Below are positions 1-5,617 of a stretch of 8,025 nucleotides of DNA, one piece after another. Below the pieces are notes generated by a model. The model was not told the origin of the DNA. It did not search any database and worked only from the letters and a program-made list of their open reading frames with translations. Position 1 is the first letter of the stretch. Each line of letters opens with the position of its first letter. The translations under genes and the position numbers were made by a program. This DNA comes from an uncultured Collinsella sp. (GTDB lineage Bacteria; Actinomycetota; Coriobacteriia; Coriobacteriales; Coriobacteriaceae): positions 1 to 8,025 of the forward strand of contig UROO01000091.1 of assembly GCA_900549555.1 (NCBI GenBank), given 5' to 3'.

Positions 1-49
1 ATCTACACCCTAGAGTTCGTCGGCAGCGTCAGATGTGTATAAGAGACAG
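1..49 (+). other. Illumina Nextera adapter (sequencing artefact, not genome)
   Basis: Bases 1-8 (ATCTACAC) match the end of the Illumina P5 arm. Bases 9-16 (CCTAGAGT) sit exactly where the 8-base i5 index belongs, and from memory this equals the Nextera XT v2 index S516. Bases 17-30 (TCGTCGGCAGCGTC) are the Nextera read-1 adapter. Bases 31-49 (AGATGTGTATAAGAGACAG) are the 19-base Tn5 mosaic end. The four elements are contiguous and in library order, so this is untrimmed library sequence at a contig end and not a transposon in the organism. It adds a false tail of about 14 residues and a false stop (TAG on the minus strand at 3-5) to alaS, and a false start (MCIRDR...) to a spurious plus-strand frame. 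Genome sequence starts at about base 50. Confidence 0.98.
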
Positions 50-1907
50 GGTCCTCAACAGCCTTGAGCTGCTCGGAGGACAGGGCCTCAAAGTGCGTGA
101 AGTCAAAGCGCAGGTGCTCGGGCGTCACCAGCGAGCCAGCCTGGGAGACATGCTCGCCCAGGACCTGCTTAAGGGCGGCGTCGAGCAGGTGCGTGGCGGT
201 GTGGTTGCGGCGCAGGAATCCACGGCGCTCGGCGTCGAGCGCGGCGGTCACGGTAGCACCAACGGTCAGCGTGCCCTCGGTGACGTGCGCAACGTGGGCA
301 TACAGGCCGTTGTGGTTCTTGGTATCGGAAACGGTCAGCAAAACGCCCTCGGCGGAAAGCTCGCCGGCGTCGCCCTGCTGGCCGCCCATCTCGGCATAGA
401 ACGGGGTACGGTCGAGCACGACCTCGACATCCTCGCCCGCGGCAGCGGACTCGACGGACACGCCGTTGCGCACGATGGCGACAACCTTGGCGCCCTCGAT
501 CACATCGTTGTCATAGCCGTCGAACTCGGTCGCAGCGACCTTGTCCGAAAGCTCGACCCACACGTCGTTGAAGCTACCCCAGGCATCGCCCTTGGCATTG
601 GCGCGAGCACGGGCCTTCTGGTCCTCCATGCAGGCGGTGAAGCCGTCCATGTCGACGTCATGGCCAGCGGTGCGAGAAATCTCGACGGTCAGGTCGATGG
701 GGAAACCAAAGGTATCGTGCAGCTTAAAGGCGACATCGCCCGGAAGTACGGCGCCCTCGGCAAGCGCTGCCAGGGCCTCGTCCAGGTAGACGCGGCCGTT
801 GTCCAGCGTCGTGGAGAAGCGCTCCTCCTCAGAGGCGACGATGCCCTTAACGAGCGCGACGTTCTTGAGCAGCTCGGGATAGGCCTCGCCCATCTGAGCG
901 TTGACCTCGTCGATGAACTTGGTCAGGAAGGCGCCCTCGATGCCCAGTAGGCGACCGTGGAACACGGCACGGCGGAGCAGGCGACGAAGGACGTACTCGC
1001 GACCCTCGTTACCGGGCAGGATGCCGTCAGAGATCATGAAGTCGACGGCACGGGAGTGGTCGGCGATGATACGCAGGGAGCGGCTGGCACCGGAGTAATC
1101 GTCGGCGTCATAGGTCTTGCCGCTGATCTCCTCGCCCAGCTTGATGAGGTGCTGCATCAAATCGCCGTCGTAGTTGGCGGTCTTGTGCTGCATGATGGCG
1201 GCCATGCGCTCCAGGCCCATGCCCGTATCGAGGTTGCGGTGCGGCAGCTCCGGCATGGAGCCGTCCTCCTGGCGGTCGTACTGGGTAAATACGAGGTTCC
1301 AGAACTCAAGGAAGCGGTCGCAGTCGCAGCCGGGCTTGCAGTCGGGGCTGCCGCAACCGACCTCCTCGCCCATGTCAAAGTAGATCTCGGAGCACGGACC
1401 GCAGGGGCCGGTGGGGCCGGCGGCCCAGAAGTTGTCGTCCTCGCCCAGGCGGGAGATGTGGTCCTCGGCAACGCCCAGAGAACGCCACACGTCGTGGGTC
1501 TCGTCGTCCTCGGTAAAGACGGTAAAGTACAGGCGATCGAGCGGCAGCTTGAACTCCTTGGTGATGAGCTCGAAGGCCCAAGCGCAAGCCTGCTGCTTGG
1601 AGACGCCGCCAAAGGAGAAGTCACCGAGCATCTCGAAGAACGACAGGTGACGGCCGTCCTCGCCGATGCAGTCGATGTCGTTGGTGCGGACACACTTCTG
1701 GCAGGAGATCGCGCCGATCTCCTTCATGGTCTTCTTGCCCTGGTAGTACTCCTTAAACTGGTTCATGCCGGCGTTGGCAAGCAGCAGCGAGGGGTCGTCA
1801 GGAACAAGGGACGAAGAAGGATAGAGCTTAAGACCGCGCTCCTCAAAGAAGTTGAGGAACTTGGAGCGGATCTCGGCCGTAGTCATTGACGGGTAGTCAG
1901 CACTCAT
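50..1907 (-). CDS. alaS: Alanyl-tRNA synthetase, 3' end missing (contig break)
   Basis: Class II synthetase that charges tRNA-Ala with alanine in the cytoplasm and edits mischarged Ser/Gly. The visible 619 residues hold the catalytic core (motif 2-like HLSFFEMLGDFSFG near residues 87-100, GPTGPCGPCSEI near 164-175, LDTGMGLER near 226-234), the tRNA-recognition region (ILPGNEGREYVLRRLLRRA), and the start of the editing domain (FYAEMGGQQGD near 503-513, zinc-binding HTATHLL near 569-575). Family members are about 870-880 residues long, so the rest of the editing domain, including the second zinc motif (CGGTH type), and the C-Ala domain are missing. The open frame runs into the adapter and stops there, which is artificial. 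ATG at 1907 is chosen because GAGGAG lies 9 bases upstream. The ATG at 1886 has no such site, and a longer frame back to 1997 would translate the terminator hairpin. A Cys cluster (C169, C172, C185, C190, C194, C196) may bind metal. Confidence 0.97.
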
Positions 1908-1916
1908 AGAGGGAAT

Positions 1917-1922
1917 CTCCTC
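1917..1922 (-). promoter_or_regulatory. Ribosome binding site of alaS
   Basis: On the minus strand this reads GAGGAG, 9 bases before the ATG at 1907. It decides between the three possible in-frame starts (1997, 1907, 1886) in favour of 1907. Confidence 0.75.
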
Positions 1923-1953
1923 GGTTTCACATCGAAACAGTTCAAACGTAACG

Positions 1954-1982
1954 ATATTACCATCCAACCGCCCCCGTGCAAA
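1954..1982 (-). promoter_or_regulatory. Possible alaS promoter
   Basis: On the minus strand TTTGCA (1977-1982) and TAATAT (1954-1959) are separated by 17 bases, each matching 4 of 6 bases of the housekeeping consensus. Transcription would begin near 1947 and give a leader of about 40 bases carrying the GAGGAG site. The -35 overlaps the T-run of the terminator just upstream, so alaS would be insulated from upstream readthrough yet start at once. I found no T-box motif (AGGGTGG...) in the leader. The hexamer matches are modest and the call is a prediction. Confidence 0.3.
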
Positions 1983-2009
1983 AAAGAGGGTCGCCAAACA
2001 GCGACCCTC
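1980..2009 (-). terminator. Rho-independent terminator, leftward
   Basis: A perfect 9-bp stem, GAGGGTCGC (1986-1994) and GCGACCCTC (2001-2009), encloses a 6-base loop. On the minus strand it is followed directly by six T residues (1985-1980), the classic intrinsic terminator form. It can end only leftward transcripts, so its natural client is the stress operon whose last gene stops at 2348, about 340 bases upstream. It may instead act as an attenuator for a longer alaS leader. A second, imperfect hairpin (GCGAAAGT at 2012-2019 with ACTTCGC at 2034-2040, one bulged A) lies just before it in the leftward direction. Confidence 0.85.
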
Positions 2010-2046
2010 CAGCGAAAGTGCACGTTATTTAGTACTTCGCGATCCT

Positions 2047-2075
2047 TTGAAAAAGAACTGCTGTAGAATTACATA
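2047..2075 (+). promoter_or_regulatory. Possible promoter of the small membrane gene
   Basis: TTGAAA (2047-2052, 5 of 6 to the -35 consensus) is followed after 17 bases by TACATA (2070-2075, 3 of 6). Better-looking -10 hexamers nearby, TAGAAT (2064-2069) and TATAAG (2074-2079), do not have proper spacing to this -35. The local AT-rich character fits a promoter, but the exact elements are uncertain. Confidence 0.25.
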
Positions 2076-2087
2076 TAAGATTCACCC

Positions 2088-2095
2088 GGAAGGAG
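2088..2095 (+). promoter_or_regulatory. Strong ribosome binding site of the small gene
   Basis: GGAAGGAG lies 6 bases before the ATG at 2102. This is one of the best Shine-Dalgarno matches in the window and is the main argument that the small plus-strand frame is a real gene. Confidence 0.75.
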
Positions 2096-2101
2096 CGATC
2101 G

Positions 2102-2341
2102 ATGAAAAGCAAACGATTTGTCCTGAATGCACTTCTGGTTGTAGCACTTTTAGCGCTCTTGGCCTTCTCATGCTGGTACGCAAACCAACCAGCATTTGGC
2201 TACGTATTGTATGCAGTAATGTCCGGCGATAAGGCTTATTACGCTCTACGCGCAATTGACGTTCTCTTTTTCTATGTAACCGGCCCCTTATCAATCGCTT
2301 TGCTCGCGTTTCTTGTCATTTACAATTTCAAGAAACGTTAA
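2102..2341 (+). CDS. Small two-helix membrane protein, function unknown
   Basis: I do not recognise this 79-residue protein. It has a basic start (MKSKR), a hydrophobic helix at about residues 6-24, a polar and aromatic middle part (about 25-50, rich in Tyr), a second hydrophobic helix at about 52-74 and a basic end (NFKKR). This suggests a two-pass inner-membrane protein with both ends in the cytoplasm. The residues before Cys24 (LAFSC) are only a poor lipobox, so a lipoprotein is unlikely. Support for a real gene: a strong Shine-Dalgarno at 6 bases, protein-like composition, and no better frame on the other strand. It is the only plus-strand gene, it stands convergent to the permease gene with a 6-base gap, and its GC content is about 44% by hand count against about 60-65% in neighbouring genes, which may indicate recent acquisition or an orphan gene. 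Confidence 0.7.
   Translation: MKSKRFVLNALLVVALLALLAFSCWYANQPAFGYVLYAVMSGDKAYYALRAIDVLFFYVTGPLSIALLAFLVIYNFKKR
2307..2337. repeat. Inverted repeat at the 3' end of the small gene
   Basis: CGTTTCTTG (2307-2315) and CAAGAAACG (2329-2337) are perfect 9-base inverted arms with a 13-base loop, extendable by one G-U pair. The hairpin lies in the last codons of the small gene and just before the convergent permease gene ends. Neither strand has a T-run after it, so it is not a standard intrinsic terminator. It could protect the mRNA 3' end or act with Rho. It is also compatible with chance in AT-rich coding sequence. Confidence 0.45.
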
Positions 2342-2347
2342 TAGGAC

Positions 2348-3760
2348 CTATTTAGAATCCGAATCGTCCATGGAGCCGTCGATGCCGGTTTTGGTATCGT
2401 CGTCCGAGTTGGAGACATCGTCCTTGGCGAAGGGGTTCTTGAAGAAACCCGTAGCATCGGGCTGAAGGCCCGAGAGCTTCATCCAGGGATTATCGAGCTC
2501 GGGTTTGGGCATGGCCTGGGCCTCGGGCGCAGTCTCGTTACCGATGAGCTCGGACTCATAGATGAACGTATCGTCTCCAAGCGCGTCATAGGCGGCAACC
2601 GGGTTGCCCTCGTTATCGCGATAGGGCGTGCCCTTAAACACGGCGCCGTCGTATGCCACGAGCTGGCGGCCGGTCTCGTTCTCAAAGTAGTAGACGAAAA
2701 TGCCCTTGAGGGCCGCGCACAGCGGAATGGCGATAACCATGCCGATGGCGCCCATAAGCGCCGAACCAATAACGAGTGCCGTCAGGCTCATGACGGGATG
2801 CACCTGAACCGAGCTCTGCATGACCTTAGGCGAAATGACGTTGTCGGTAACGTTTTGGGCCACCATCGTCACGATCAAAGTCCACAACGCCAGCATCGGG
2901 CTGAACATAAAGCCGAGCACCGTGGCAATCGCAGCGCTCACCCAGGGACCGACAACCGGGACCAAGTGCATGATGCCGGTAAAGATGGCCATGAGCGCCG
3001 CATACGGATGCCCGACGATCGCAAAGCCGATAAAGGCGAGGATGCCACCGCAGATGGACGTCACGACCATGCCACGCATATAACCGCCGACCGATCGCGA
3101 AAGAATCGCGACCATAAAGCGGTACGAGGTCTCCTTTTCCTGACCAATGATGGTGCAGACCTCGTGGTGCATACGGGGATAGTCGCAAGCCAACCAATAG
3201 GCAAGCACCAAGCCAAGGAAGATTACGAACAACTGCGAGGCCGTATTGGTAATGAGCGGGAATACACCGCGACCGAGCTCGGCAGCAACCTGAGACACAT
3301 ACTTCGATGCGACGGTAACGAGCGAAGAAAGATTGTCGTCCAGATACTCTTTGAGCGGCGTGTTATTGAGCGTCTTGGCATGCGAGAACATCTCGTTGAG
3401 GTCGCCCCCAGCAACACGAAGCTGCTCGGGCAGGCGGCTCAGGACTTCCATGATCTGACCGAGCAAAATAGGCGACAGGATGCAGACGACACCAACAAGC
3501 ACGGCAACAACCACAATGAGAGCGATGAGCGAACCGATGCCACGACCGACGCCGTGATGCTCGAGCCAGTTGGTAATCGGCGACATCACAAAAGCGATGA
3601 TGGAACCGACAGCGAGAAACTCTATAACCGGCGCCAGGATACCCATAAGGTTAAAGATGACGGCGGCGATGACAATGCAGCCGACGACAGCCCAAATGCG
3701 AAGCGTCAAAATACGGGTATCGCGCAGCGTGCGGTCGGTTTGTTGGGGGTGCTCACTCAT
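2348..3760 (-). CDS. AI-2E (PerM/YdiK/TqsA) family membrane permease
   Basis: A 470-residue polytopic membrane protein. The family includes the E. coli autoinducer-2 exporter TqsA and Na+(Li+)/H+ antiporter-type members, so the substrate cannot be told from sequence. Membrane segments lie at about residues 20-40, 41-61, 77-100, 168-192, 232-252, 254-280, 284-303 and 325-355, with a soluble loop of about 65 residues between the third and fourth. Family hallmarks are the LVPVVGP turn (267-272) and the NVISPKVMQSSVQVHPVMSL stretch (307-326). The last 105 residues form a hydrophilic tail that ends in a Ser/Asp-rich acidic run and is longer than usual for a family of about 340-380 residues. The start ATG overlaps the sigma-factor stop as ATGA (3757-3760), and a GGAG lies 13 bases upstream inside the sigma gene, so translation is probably coupled. 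It is the last gene of the stress operon. Confidence 0.93.
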   Translation of the reverse strand: MSEHPQQTDRTLRDTRILTLRIWAVVGCIVIAAVIFNLMGILAPVIEFLAVGSIIAFVMSPITNWLEHHGVGRGIGSLIALIVVVAVLVGVVCILSPILLGQIMEVLSRLPEQLRVAGGDLNEMFSHAKTLNNTPLKEYLDDNLSSLVTVASKYVSQVAAELGRGVFPLITNTASQLFVIFLGLVLAYWLACDYPRMHHEVCTIIGQEKETSYRFMVAILSRSVGGYMRGMVVTSICGGILAFIGFAIVGHPYAALMAIFTGIMHLVPVVGPWVSAAIATVLGFMFSPMLALWTLIVTMVAQNVTDNVISPKVMQSSVQVHPVMSLTALVIGSALMGAIGMVIAIPLCAALKGIFVYYFENETGRQLVAYDGAVFKGTPYRDNEGNPVAAYDALGDDTFIYESELIGNETAPEAQAMPKPELDNPWMKLSGLQPDATGFFKNPFAKDDVSNSDDDTKTGIDGSMDDSDSK

Positions 3761-4548
3761 GAACGAACCATCACTCCGTCGGGGTCGATCTTATCCTGAA
3801 TCTTCTTAAGGGTACGGCGCAGAAGGCGCGAGACCTGCACCTGCGAAATACCCAGCTTCTTAGCGATCTCGATCTGAGTCATGCCCTTCACAAAGCGCAG
3901 CTCGATAACCTCACGCTCACGCGGCGAGAAATCGCGGATGGCTTCCTCGATCACCAAGCGGTCATCGGTAAAATCGAGCTCGTTGTCGTCATCGGCATAG
4001 CGGTCGAGAATCGAGGGGGCATCATCGGAATCGGACGCGCCGGGAGCCTCGATGGGTACCGAGGTATAGGCCGAGGACGATTCCATGGCCTCCAGTACCT
4101 CGTCGACGGTCACGCCCAGGTACTCAGCGATTTCTTCGACCTTAGGCGAGCGCTGCAACTCGTTGGTAAGTTTGTCGGTAGCCTGATTAACCTTGGCAGA
4201 AAGCTCCTGCAGACGACGAGGCACGCGCACGCTCCAACCCTTGTCACGGAAGTGACGCTTGATCTCGCCCAGGATGGTAGGCGTGGCAAACGTGGTGAAC
4301 TCGAGTCCGCGCTCGGGATCAAAGCGGTCGATTGCTTTAAGCAAACCCAGGTATCCGACCTGCATCAGGTCGTCGAGCGGCTCGCCGCGGTTCTTAAATT
4401 TGTTGGCAAGAAACCTTACCAGGTTCATATGGGACATGACGAGCTGCTCACGTGCGTCCGGATCACCGGTCTCTTTGTAGCGACGAAACAGCTCGCGGGT
4501 TTTCTCCTTGTCCCAAGCGGTCTTACCGCTCCGGGAACGTTCGGCCAT
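3757..4548 (-). CDS. RNA polymerase sigma factor, SigB/SigF/SigG family
   Basis: A 263-residue group 3 sigma factor that directs RNA polymerase to alternative promoters, probably of general-stress genes. Region 2 spans about residues 35-108, with DDLMQVGYLGLLKAIDRFDP as the core-binding and -10 recognition part and FTTFATPTILGEIKRHFRDK following. WSVRVPRRLQEL then leads into region 3 (about 115-165). An acidic, Ser/Asp-rich linker (168-195) precedes region 4 (about 197-252), whose helix-turn-helix MTQIEIAKKLGISQVQVSRL reads the -35. This architecture is that of sigma-B, sigma-F and sigma-G, and I cannot choose a gene name among them. There is no spore gene nearby, so a stress role is more likely than sporulation. 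It starts one base after the stop of the RsbW-like gene, which supplies AAGGCGG as a weak ribosome site, and overlaps the permease gene by 4 bases. Confidence 0.95.
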   Translation of the reverse strand: MAERSRSGKTAWDKEKTRELFRRYKETGDPDAREQLVMSHMNLVRFLANKFKNRGEPLDDLMQVGYLGLLKAIDRFDPERGLEFTTFATPTILGEIKRHFRDKGWSVRVPRRLQELSAKVNQATDKLTNELQRSPKVEEIAEYLGVTVDEVLEAMESSSAYTSVPIEAPGASDSDDAPSILDRYADDDNELDFTDDRLVIEEAIRDFSPREREVIELRFVKGMTQIEIAKKLGISQVQVSRLLRRTLKKIQDKIDPDGVMVRS

Positions 4549-4549
4549 A

Positions 4550-4927
4550 TTAGATATCCGCCTTGAGGTCGAGGGAAAGCGTCAGAGGCGCCGCAGTCTT
4601 TTCGTAGGAATCGCACACGCTCGCTAAAATGAGCTCGGCATACACGGCAGCCTGGTCATCCTCATCGACAGTCGCCTGATCGCCAAAGGTAAAGGTCATG
4701 CCCACATGCGATTCGTCGACATCGAATTTAATCGAGATATCGTCGGAATCAACGGCCGTGCAGCCAAAGATGAAGGCCTCCTCGGCAGCCATACGGATAT
4801 CCTCGATGCGATCGACGGACATGGAACACAGCGCGCCGACATTAGCCGCCGTCATGCGCACGAGGCGCGCCAGACGCGGATCCCCGGCAACAGTCAGCGT
4901 GATGGGGCAAGTTGCTTCGCTACTCAT
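4550..4927 (-). CDS. RsbW-like anti-sigma-type protein with degraded ATP site
   Basis: A 125-residue cytoplasmic protein. Size, position directly before a sigma-B-family gene and the pattern DPRLARLVRMTAANVG...RIEDIRMAAEEAF fit the GHKL/HATPase fold of RsbW and SpoIIAB, which bind and inhibit their sigma factor and phosphorylate an RsbV/SpoIIAA antagonist. The N-box region (residues 43-58) keeps a Glu (E50) where the catalytic base should be, but has Phe54 where RsbW and SpoIIAB have the Mg-binding Asn. The expected DxGxG box near residues 80-87 reads FGDQATV, without the glycines. ATP binding or kinase activity may therefore be lost. The start at 4927 is chosen over a longer frame to 5041 because GAGGAG lies 7 bases upstream and the longer part is an Arg/Pro-rich shadow of the preceding gene. 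It overlaps that gene by 8 bases. The family assignment is moderately sure, the anti-sigma role an inference. Confidence 0.78.
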   Translation of the reverse strand: MSSEATCPITLTVAGDPRLARLVRMTAANVGALCSMSVDRIEDIRMAAEEAFIFGCTAVDSDDISIKFDVDESHVGMTFTFGDQATVDEDDQAAVYAELILASVCDSYEKTAAPLTLSLDLKADI

Positions 4928-5513
4928 CGCAGGACTCCTCGGAGGTCTCGTCGGGCGTATAGGTGTAATACTGAGCAGGCTTGGCTGCGGGCTTCTGAGC
5001 CGCATCCGCACCATCGGCGGCCTCGTCCTCAGCCTCACCAATCAGAACGCGCTCGGTAGGCTGCTCGGCCTCGGTGGCGGCAGCGGCGAGCTTGCGATCG
5101 GCGTCGGCTGCAGGAGCCTTCACCTTGTTAAAGAGTTTCTGCACGGCACCGGCCGCAGAGTCGGTCACACTCGACACAGCATTGCTGGCCTCGGCCATGC
5201 TGCCCGTAACCTCGGAAATGTCGCGAACCACGGCTTCAACCTCTACGAGATTAGAAGTCAGGGCGTCGACGGCGGTCTTGCTCGACTTGAGGAGCGGCTC
5301 CATCTGGGCAAGCGCCGGCGTAAGCTCGTCGACAGCGCCGTCGAGTTTTGCCACCACGGGCTGAGCCTCGGCGATAGTGTTGTTAAGGTCGGTCACCGTC
5401 TTGTCGAGCGAATCAACGACGGTGCGGGTCTTTCGCAGCGTGAGCGCGAGCTCGATAACAGCCCACACGCCGGCAACGGCGAGTAGCAGCAGGGCGATTT
5501 GAATGGGACTCAT
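4920..5513 (-). CDS. Membrane-anchored coiled-coil protein, DUF948/YtxG-like
   Basis: A 197-residue protein with one N-terminal membrane helix (about residues 4-24, no signal cleavage site seen). A long heptad-like helical region follows (about 28-130, with repeated VVDSLDKTVTDLNNTIAEA-type patterns), then an Ala/Glu/Pro-rich disordered tail ending in an acidic stretch with one Cys. This is the plan of the DUF948 family; Bacillus YtxG belongs to it and is a general-stress protein. With only one helix at the very start, most of the protein should lie on one side of the membrane, probably the cytoplasm, where it could meet the sigma factor or its partner; this is inference. GGGAGG stands 5 bases before the ATG. 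It is the first gene of the four-gene operon, and its stop (TAG at 4920-4922) lies inside the next gene. No catalytic motif is visible. Confidence 0.8.
   Translation of the reverse strand: MSPIQIALLLLAVAGVWAVIELALTLRKTRTVVDSLDKTVTDLNNTIAEAQPVVAKLDGAVDELTPALAQMEPLLKSSKTAVDALTSNLVEVEAVVRDISEVTGSMAEASNAVSSVTDSAAGAVQKLFNKVKAPAADADRKLAAAATEAEQPTERVLIGEAEDEAADGADAAQKPAAKPAQYYTYTPDETSEESCDE
4935..4940 (-). promoter_or_regulatory. Ribosome binding site of the RsbW-like gene
   Basis: On the minus strand this reads GAGGAG, 7 bases before the ATG at 4927 and inside the last codons of the DUF948-like gene. It fixes the short start and points to translational coupling. Confidence 0.7.
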
Positions 5514-5518
5514 ACAAG

Positions 5519-5524
5519 CCTCCC
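5519..5524 (-). promoter_or_regulatory. Ribosome binding site of the DUF948-like gene
   Basis: On the minus strand this reads GGGAGG, 5 bases before the ATG at 5513. It is the entry site for translation of the stress operon. Confidence 0.7.
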
Positions 5525-5575
5525 GAAGGAATCGAAATACAGACGCTGTTCATGGTACCCCAAAGAAGTGGAAAG

Positions 5576-5604
5576 ATACCCAAAGGGAAATTGCGAAGTC
5601 CCAA
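5576..5604 (-). promoter_or_regulatory. Possible stress-operon promoter
   Basis: The 95-base gap between rarA and the operon holds GGGTAT (5576-5581, minus strand), the -10 hexamer known for sigma-B of Bacillus, and a related GGGTAC at 5555-5560. No GTTT-type -35 stands at the usual 12-15 bases. Instead TTGGGA (5599-5604) lies 17 bases upstream of GGGTAT, as in a weak housekeeping promoter. Whether the operon is autoregulated cannot be settled from this. Confidence 0.25.
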
Positions 5605-5617
5605 GGACCTACTTGGG
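5600..5617 (-). repeat. Short hairpin over the rarA stop codon
   Basis: CCCAAG (5600-5605) and CTTGGG (5612-5617) form a 6-bp stem with a 6-base loop that contains the rarA stop codon. On the minus strand no T-run follows, so it is at best a weak or Rho-assisted terminator. It overlaps the proposed -35 of the stress operon. Confidence 0.35.

Noticed and set aside
31..49. Tn5/IS50 mosaic end as a natural transposon end
   Set aside because: It is the engineered 19-base Nextera end joined to index and adapter, with no transposase and no target duplication.
33..950. Plus-strand open frame of 305 residues over alaS
   Set aside because: It begins inside the adapter (MCIRDR) and is antisense to clear AlaRS motifs. 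Long antisense frames are common in GC-rich genes.
957..1889. Plus-strand open frame of 310 residues over alaS
   Set aside because: It has no recognisable domain or ribosome site, and its composition is that of a reverse-strand shadow of the catalytic core of alaS.
1908..1997. N-terminal extension of alaS to an ATG at 1997
   Set aside because: It would translate the terminator stem and a non-conserved stretch. The start at 1907 has a good ribosome site and gives a normal AlaRS N-terminus.
1908..2101. T-box riboswitch for alaS
   Set aside because: No T-box consensus (AGGGTGG...) or specifier-type leader could be read upstream of alaS, and the region is too short before the opposing gene.
2082..2294. 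Minus-strand open frame of 70 residues opposite the small gene
   Set aside because: It has no ribosome site and an Arg-rich antisense composition. The plus frame has a strong Shine-Dalgarno and a coherent membrane topology.
2798..3799. Plus-strand open frame of 333 residues, His/Arg/Asp-rich
   Set aside because: It is the antisense of the hydrophobic permease gene, which explains its extreme hydrophilic composition. The minus strand has strong family motifs.
4928..5041. N-terminal extension of the RsbW-like gene
   Set aside because: The Arg/Pro-rich extension is an out-of-frame shadow of the DUF948-like tail, and GAGGAG supports the start at 4927.
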